Assembly: GCA_028684435.1 (NCBI GenBank)
Contig: JAQUFX010000004.1
Coordinates: forward strand, 1-16,356
Direction of reading: 5' to 3'
DNA from: Bacilli bacterium
GTDB lineage: Bacteria > Bacillota_I > Bacilli_A > RF39 > UBA660
Length of the DNA stretch: 16,356 nucleotides
This document shows positions 12,535-16,356 of this stretch, piece after piece. The notes beneath the pieces are model-generated. The model saw only the letters and a program-made list of their open reading frames with translations. It was not told the origin of the DNA and made no database searches. Numbering within the stretch: the stretch's first letter is position 1; every line of letters begins with the position of its first letter. Position numbers and translations under genes: made by a program.

Positions 12535-13435
12535 ATCTTAAACATAATTTATCTATAAAATCATGTAAAATACTTACTATTAATATTGCTCCTAAAACGG
12601 CAAGTGTTGGTTCAATTAAAAAGAAAATAAAAGTAAGTATTCCTAATAATAAACTATAAATTAAATTCCCATACATTGTATATGAACTCGATATTGGATC
12701 GGTTGCAATATAAATAAAACAAAATAAAATGCCATTTGAAAAAATATTATTAAATATTAATTCTATTTCATTTTTATATATTCCATATCCGCATATTAGT
12801 ATCATAAATGTTAAAGCACTAAATAAAGGAATCATTTTTTTATAATAATTTTTACTACCTAAAATTACTAAACTTATAAGTAATAATAATCCAAATGTGG
12901 TATTAATTCCTCCACTACCTCTACCAATTAAATAATCAAAAGAACTTAAATTAAAAGTTTTAGTTGCTTCATAAATATTAAGAAATGTAAAAGATGATAT
13001 TATATTCATAATAAATATTATGATTAAAGAAGTAAATGCCATAAGATTTATTTTAGTATTTTTTATAAATTTACTAATCATAAATATTATAAAAGTAACA
13101 ATTATATATAAAAATATATTAGTATTAATACTTATAATTGAACCAACAATTATTCCATATATAGGATGAAATGAAGAAAATATCTTATTACTTAATTTAT
13201 CTTTATTTTTTTTAATTAAATTTTCATATATTAAGTTAACTATTATTCCGGTTAAAAAACCACTAATAGTAATTAATAAAGGCTTAAATAATCCATAAAT
13301 ATTTACTAAATCATTTGCATATAATTTTATACCATTTTTATAAAAGCCGGCTAAAATTAAAGGAATAAGGGATAATATAATATATTTAGATATTTTTTTA
13401 ATCGAATAATCACTTCTTAAATATATATTATTCAT
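12533..13435 (-). CDS. RnfD/NqrB-family membrane electron-transfer subunit
   Basis: 300 residues, about nine to ten transmembrane helices. The family end motif is clear: IATDPISSSYTMYG (243-256), matching the 'ATDPVSSPxTxxG' of RnfD/NqrB. IGRGSGGINTTFGLLLL (170-186) corresponds to the 'GxxxGsxGETSaLa' segment, and EATKT (156-160) aligns with the S/D-x-x-ATPL site. T158 is thus a candidate for the covalently bound FMN, although the motif is degenerate. Known: RnfD carries flavin in the six-subunit Rnf ferredoxin:NAD+ oxidoreductase, which pumps Na+ or H+. Here only an RnfC-like partner is adjacent, joined by a TAATG overlap (SD AGAAGG), and a terminator follows. Whether it still pumps ions or serves another electron route is open. 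Confidence 0.82.
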   Translation of the reverse strand: MNNIYLRSDYSIKKISKYIILSLIPLILAGFYKNGIKLYANDLVNIYGLFKPLLITISGFLTGIIVNLIYENLIKKNKDKLSNKIFSSFHPIYGIIVGSIISINTNIFLYIIVTFIIFMISKFIKNTKINLMAFTSLIIIFIMNIISSFTFLNIYEATKTFNLSSFDYLIGRGSGGINTTFGLLLLISLVILGSKNYYKKMIPLFSALTFMILICGYGIYKNEIELIFNNIFSNGILFCFIYIATDPISSSYTMYGNLIYSLLLGILTFIFFLIEPTLAVLGAILIVSILHDFIDKLCLR

Positions 13436-14568
13436 TATTTAACCTTCTTATCTTTAAAATTTATTTTAGATGGGCATATATAAGTGCATATTCCACAGTT
13501 TATACATTTTTCTAATTTAAAATTATTTCTTACATCACATCCAACTGGACATTTTCGATGACATAAACCACAATTTATACATTCTTTTGCTTCTTCTTGA
13601 TCTAATAAATTTATAAAAATACTTTTTATCTTTTTGGTTATGACTATATCTTTAGACTCAACTTCATAGCCACTTAATAAACCATTTATAATTATTTTAT
13701 AATTATCATTAATTATTTTAATAATATTATTATTTAAAATATCTTTTAATGATGTTCCTATTTTAACATTAATAACTTTTGCTTTTTCTATAGCATTTCC
13801 TGACACGGTAATTATTTTTTCTGTTATAGGTTTTTTTTTCCTTAATACATTATAAATTGCTAAAACATCTTCGATAGTTAAATATGTTATTTTATTATTA
13901 TTTTTTAATAAATTTAGTTCATCAATTAAGATATCTTTATGACCTAGAGGGTATAAATCAGGCATTAATTTTAATTCTATATTTGGATATGTCCCTATTT
14001 GATAAACTAATTTTTCAATTATTTCACTATCATTATTCTTAATAACAAAAATACATTTATGGTATTTAAAAATATCATATATGGCATCGATAGTTTCAAG
14101 TATTTCACTACTATATTTACTTATAATAGTTTTATATGTTTCCTCATAGATTTCTAAATCAATACCATTTATTAGTATTGTATTACCATCTAAATTTTTG
14201 TTAAAAGCATTATATTCTTTTATTAATTTATTCACTTCATCTTTTTGATAATTATAAACACTTTTTTTAGCTGGAGTAATTTTATTTAATTTTTCTTTAA
14301 AATCATTTTCTATTACTATACATGGTACTTTTTGTTTATCAATAATCATTTTGGTGGCACCAAGTACTACACCAGAAATAGGACTATATATATATTTATT
14401 ATCTTTTGTTAAAAGAATACTTTCTTTTAATACTTTTTCTTTAGTTTTAATATTAAGTTTAAAGCCTTTTTCATAAGGAATATATATAAAGTCAGGATTT
14501 AAATAATTAATTATTTTGGGACCAGCATCATATGTTTTATTATGCTGAATGCAAATTAAACTACCCAT
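13435..14568 (-). CDS. RnfC-like iron-sulfur protein lacking the NADH/FMN loop
   Basis: 377 residues (RnfC is usually about 430-450). Seen: an N-terminal barrel-sandwich domain (about 25-75, ending SPISGVVLGA); a core with TILINGIDLEIY (130-141) and DLYPLGHKDILI (204-215) that follow RnfC's 'INGAECEPY' and 'YPqGgEkqLI'; an SLBB-like part with ITVSGNAI and KIGTSLKDIL (253-278); and two 4Fe-4S motifs, C330-x2-C333-x2-C336-x3-C340 and C355-x2-C358-x2-C361-x3-C365. Missing: the glycine-rich 'GLGGAGFPT' loop of the FMN/NADH site; the corresponding stretch (about 100-128) is Lys/Asn-rich, and the conserved ECEP is DLEI. It may therefore pass electrons without oxidising NADH. ATG 14568 has AGGTGG upstream. 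It is coupled to the RnfD-like gene. Confidence 0.82.
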   Translation of the reverse strand: MGSLICIQHNKTYDAGPKIINYLNPDFIYIPYEKGFKLNIKTKEKVLKESILLTKDNKYIYSPISGVVLGATKMIIDKQKVPCIVIENDFKEKLNKITPAKKSVYNYQKDEVNKLIKEYNAFNKNLDGNTILINGIDLEIYEETYKTIISKYSSEILETIDAIYDIFKYHKCIFVIKNNDSEIIEKLVYQIGTYPNIELKLMPDLYPLGHKDILIDELNLLKNNNKITYLTIEDVLAIYNVLRKKKPITEKIITVSGNAIEKAKVINVKIGTSLKDILNNNIIKIINDNYKIIINGLLSGYEVESKDIVITKKIKSIFINLLDQEEAKECINCGLCHRKCPVGCDVRNNFKLEKCINCGICTYICPSKINFKDKKVK

Positions 14569-14584
14569 TTATACCACCTAATTT

Positions 14585-14593
14585 ATTATATCA
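14585..14593 (-). promoter_or_regulatory. Extended -10 promoter of the RnfC/RnfD-like unit
   Basis: TGATATAAT on the minus strand (TG 14593-14592, TATAAT 14590-14585), identical to the 6S RNA promoter core. AGGTGG (14579-14574) and ATG 14568 follow, giving a leader of about 10 nt. Confidence 0.62.
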
Positions 14594-14639
14594 TGCTAAA
14601 TAATAAAAATAAACAAAACTTAGGTTTGTATTTTATAGT

Positions 14640-14662
14640 AAAAAAACTTCTTATAAAAAAGT
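14640..14662 (-). terminator. Intrinsic terminator of the 388-residue gene
   Basis: In minus-strand RNA a 7-bp stem (14662-14656 with 14652-14646, one G-U) closes a 3-nt loop and is followed by a T-run (14645-14640). The stop codon TAA (14653-14651) lies at the loop and stem. Confidence 0.68.
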
Positions 14663-15817
14663 ATTGTAATTTTTAACAGTATTATTTTGAAGTTTATTTA
14701 AAACCGAATTATATACATCATTTAAAATTATATTACTTATATTATGGTTTATTTCGTTTAGTGATATTTCCATAAATTCACTGGGTTGATAGGGATAAGA
14801 ATTTGTTTCTATGCCAGTAATATGAAAAGCAACTCTTCTGAATGTTCTTAAGAACTTATCAGTAATATTTCTTTGTAATTCATTATTTCTTTCATGCAAT
14901 ACCTGAGCATATTTTTGATTTATTTGTCTTTGAGCTATTATCTCTCTTGATAAATATCTAATAGGTAGATATGATACTACTCTTATTTTTTTTATATTTT
15001 CTTTTTCTAATAAACTGATAAAAATAGATAGGGATAATATAGCAGATGGTGATACATCTGATATATTTTCTGGATAATAATCATAATTATCTTTACCAAC
15101 TTTATAGTTTTTATATTCTTCACTTTCTGAATCAAATACCCCCGAGTTTAATTTATACAATTCACGAGCTACTTTTTTATAATACTTTGTTTTTTCATCT
15201 TTTTTTGTTTTGGGATTAATTATTGAATAAATATAACAAATTTTTTCATTATTGGAATTAATTCTAATACCATAAGAAATATCAGGTAATATATATTTAA
15301 AATATTCATCATTAATTTGTTTAAACAAAAAAATAGTAATTTTCTTATTAGTTTCCATAAATGCGCTTTGATCAGAATTTTTAATATTAATAAAGCTTTC
15401 ATCAAAACTGTTTTGTAAAGGAATATTAATTCCTTGATTTAGATAATCAAAAGTATCATCTTTTAAAAATGAAATGTTTCTATCTAATAGCTCTAAAGGA
15501 TTTACAAAATCTTCTGAAGTTGCATTAACAAAAAGATAAGTTATTAAAGTTTTAAGTTTATTTCTTTCTCTATCTTTACAAAAAGTCGGAAATTTTTCAA
15601 CAATTTCCATAGCTATACTAAGATACTCTGTTAATTTAATAATGAATAATCTTTTATTTTTTATAATTAAAACTGGGAAATTATCATCTTTCTTGTAAGA
15701 TATTACTTTATTTTCTTCATGTATCATTGAATTAAACCCAATTGGAAATGGATCTCCATCAATAATTATATTACCATTACTTGCTTCTTTTAAAACTTCA
15801 TTTAATAACTCTTCCAA
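14651..15817 (-). CDS. 388-residue protein of unknown function
   Basis: I do not recognise this protein. It is soluble in appearance: no signal peptide and no membrane helix. It starts at TTG 15817 (an in-frame stop lies two codons upstream; AGAGATG at 15830-15824 is the ribosome site, 6-nt gap). The N-terminal third contains a short beta-like stretch (PVLIIKNKRLFIIKL, about 48-62). The middle is mixed, with lysine-rich loops. The C-terminal third has a long amphipathic helix with Gln/Asn/Arg (about 296-328, including REIIAQRQINQKYAQ), ending in an Asn-rich tail. Codon use looks like that of its neighbours, so recent transfer is not suggested. It is a one-gene unit between topA and the RnfC-like gene, each with its own terminator, so context gives no function. 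Confidence 0.75.
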   Translation of the reverse strand: MEELLNEVLKEASNGNIIIDGDPFPIGFNSMIHEENKVISYKKDDNFPVLIIKNKRLFIIKLTEYLSIAMEIVEKFPTFCKDRERNKLKTLITYLFVNATSEDFVNPLELLDRNISFLKDDTFDYLNQGINIPLQNSFDESFINIKNSDQSAFMETNKKITIFLFKQINDEYFKYILPDISYGIRINSNNEKICYIYSIINPKTKKDEKTKYYKKVARELYKLNSGVFDSESEEYKNYKVGKDNYDYYPENISDVSPSAILSLSIFISLLEKENIKKIRVVSYLPIRYLSREIIAQRQINQKYAQVLHERNNELQRNITDKFLRTFRRVAFHITGIETNSYPYQPSEFMEISLNEINHNISNIILNDVYNSVLNKLQNNTVKNYNTFL

Positions 15818-15957
15818 TTTTTACATCTCTTTTCATTTTCGATTTTATTGATTACTATATATTAAAATAATTCTATAATTTAAAATATAGATAAATAAAG
15901 TTTATTATTATTGACTTTATAATTTAGTATATCAAAAAAATAATAGTTTTTATACTA
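15818..15957. other. Intergenic region between topA and the 388-residue gene
   Basis: 140 bases, extremely AT-rich. Apart from the topA terminator and the AGAGATG ribosome site I see no clear promoter; several TATA-like boxes are indistinguishable from background. Confidence 0.4.
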
Positions 15958-15960
15958 TTA
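15934..15960 (-). terminator. Intrinsic terminator of topA
   Basis: TAATAGT (15960-15954, minus) pairs perfectly with ACTATTA (15947-15941) around a 6-nt loop, followed by T7 (15940-15934). The topA stop TAA is the first codon of the stem. Confidence 0.8.
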
Positions 15961-16356
15961 CTTTTTATAATCACATGAACTACATTTTATTATTTTTCCT
16001 TTTTCAACCATTAAATTAGAACATTTTGGGCATTTATCTCCAGTTGGTTTATCCCATAAGGCAAATTTACAACTTGGATAATTACTACATCCATAAAATA
16101 ATTTTCCTTTTCTTGTTGGTTTTTGGATAATATCATAATCACATTCTGGGCATTTACATACAATTATTTTTTCTTTTTCTTCTTTTTTAATATATTTGCA
16201 GGTAGGATAATTACTACAAGCCGTAAATACTCCGTATCTACCCTTTCTAATAACTAAATCACTTTTACACTCTGGGCATTTTTCTCCCGTAAGTAATGGT
16301 GCTTTTTTTTCCATTTCGGCAAATGCTTTATCAACTAAAGGTTCAAATTTATTATA
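15958..16356 (-). CDS. topA: DNA topoisomerase I, C-terminal zinc-ribbon end (partial)
   Basis: Only the 3' end is in the window; the frame is open to 16356, so about 132 C-terminal residues are seen. Upstream of an internal Met at 16314 the frame reads YNKFEPLVDKAFAEMEKK, the usual linker before TopA's zinc domains. Three zinc-ribbon modules follow: CPEC with ACSNYPTC; a second CPEC with GCSNYPSC; and a short CPKC/CSSC module. GRYGVFTACSNYP is typical of TopA. TopA relaxes negative supercoils behind the transcription and replication machinery; the ribbons bind single-stranded DNA and RNA polymerase. The catalytic TOPRIM core lies outside the window. The ATG at 16314 is not the gene start. 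Confidence 0.93.
   Translation of the reverse strand, partial: YNKFEPLVDKAFAEMEKKAPLLTGEKCPECKSDLVIRKGRYGVFTACSNYPTCKYIKKEEKEKIIVCKCPECDYDIIQKPTRKGKLFYGCSNYPSCKFALWDKPTGDKCPKCSNLMVEKGKIIKCSSCDYKK

Noticed and set aside
15220..15405. 61-codon minus-strand frame overlapping the 388-residue gene
   Set aside because: Same strand, different frame within a longer coherent gene; no start signals.
1..16356. Mycoplasma-type genetic code (UGA as Trp)
   Set aside because: TGA terminates rarA and the sugar transferase, and tryptophans in conserved positions (for example WW in the sigma factor) are TGG.

Overview
The window is very AT-rich (roughly a quarter G+C by eye) and uses the standard bacterial code: TGA ends rarA and the sugar transferase, and Trp is TGG. 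Gene content (6S RNA beside tcdA, rarA, a XerC/D recombinase, a SpoIIM-family protein, a Prli42/DUF4044-like peptide, mnmA, and dnaG-rpoD-trmK in one operon) points to a low-GC Bacillota. An uncultured or host-associated Bacilli lineage near the Mollicutes/Erysipelotrichales/RF39 groups is my best guess from gene content and base composition; no rRNA is present to settle it.

Layout. Positions 47-222 hold a 6S RNA gene with an extended -10 promoter; its closing stem plus U-run doubles as a terminator in front of tcdA. tcdA converges on rarA-gpsA and shares a bidirectional terminator with gpsA. A divergent xerD-like recombinase follows. Its stop overlaps tail-to-tail a 49-residue basic Asn/Ser-rich protein too short to be caught by ordinary gene finding. 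A ZIP metal transporter comes next, then about 510 bases holding only a terminator, a hairpin and a 31-residue membrane peptide. An HTH regulator with a strong palindrome-bearing promoter, then mnmA, a SpoIIM-like protein and a divergent 36-residue membrane peptide complete the centre.

The right half (8.4-16.4 kb) is all on the minus strand. The operon dnaG-rpoD-trmK ends with an unexpected phosphoglycosyl transferase. Upstream of it lies a separate two-gene unit encoding RnfC-like and RnfD-like proteins without the other four Rnf subunits, then a 388-residue protein I do not recognise, then the 3' end of topA running off the window.

Together this is mostly core housekeeping: replication priming, sigma factor, tRNA modification (TcdA, MnmA, TrmK), chromosome resolution, repair and lipid precursor synthesis, with a few odd passengers. 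Two structural habits recur. Several genes have a TATAAT box placed so close to a GGTGAT-type ribosome site that the mRNA leader would be only about 7-15 nt. Stop codons also often sit inside the terminator hairpin. The most interesting candidates for something undescribed are the solitary RnfC/RnfD pair with a degenerate RnfC, and the HTH regulator with its small membrane peptide. I see no CRISPR array, prophage, insertion sequence or tRNA/rRNA gene.
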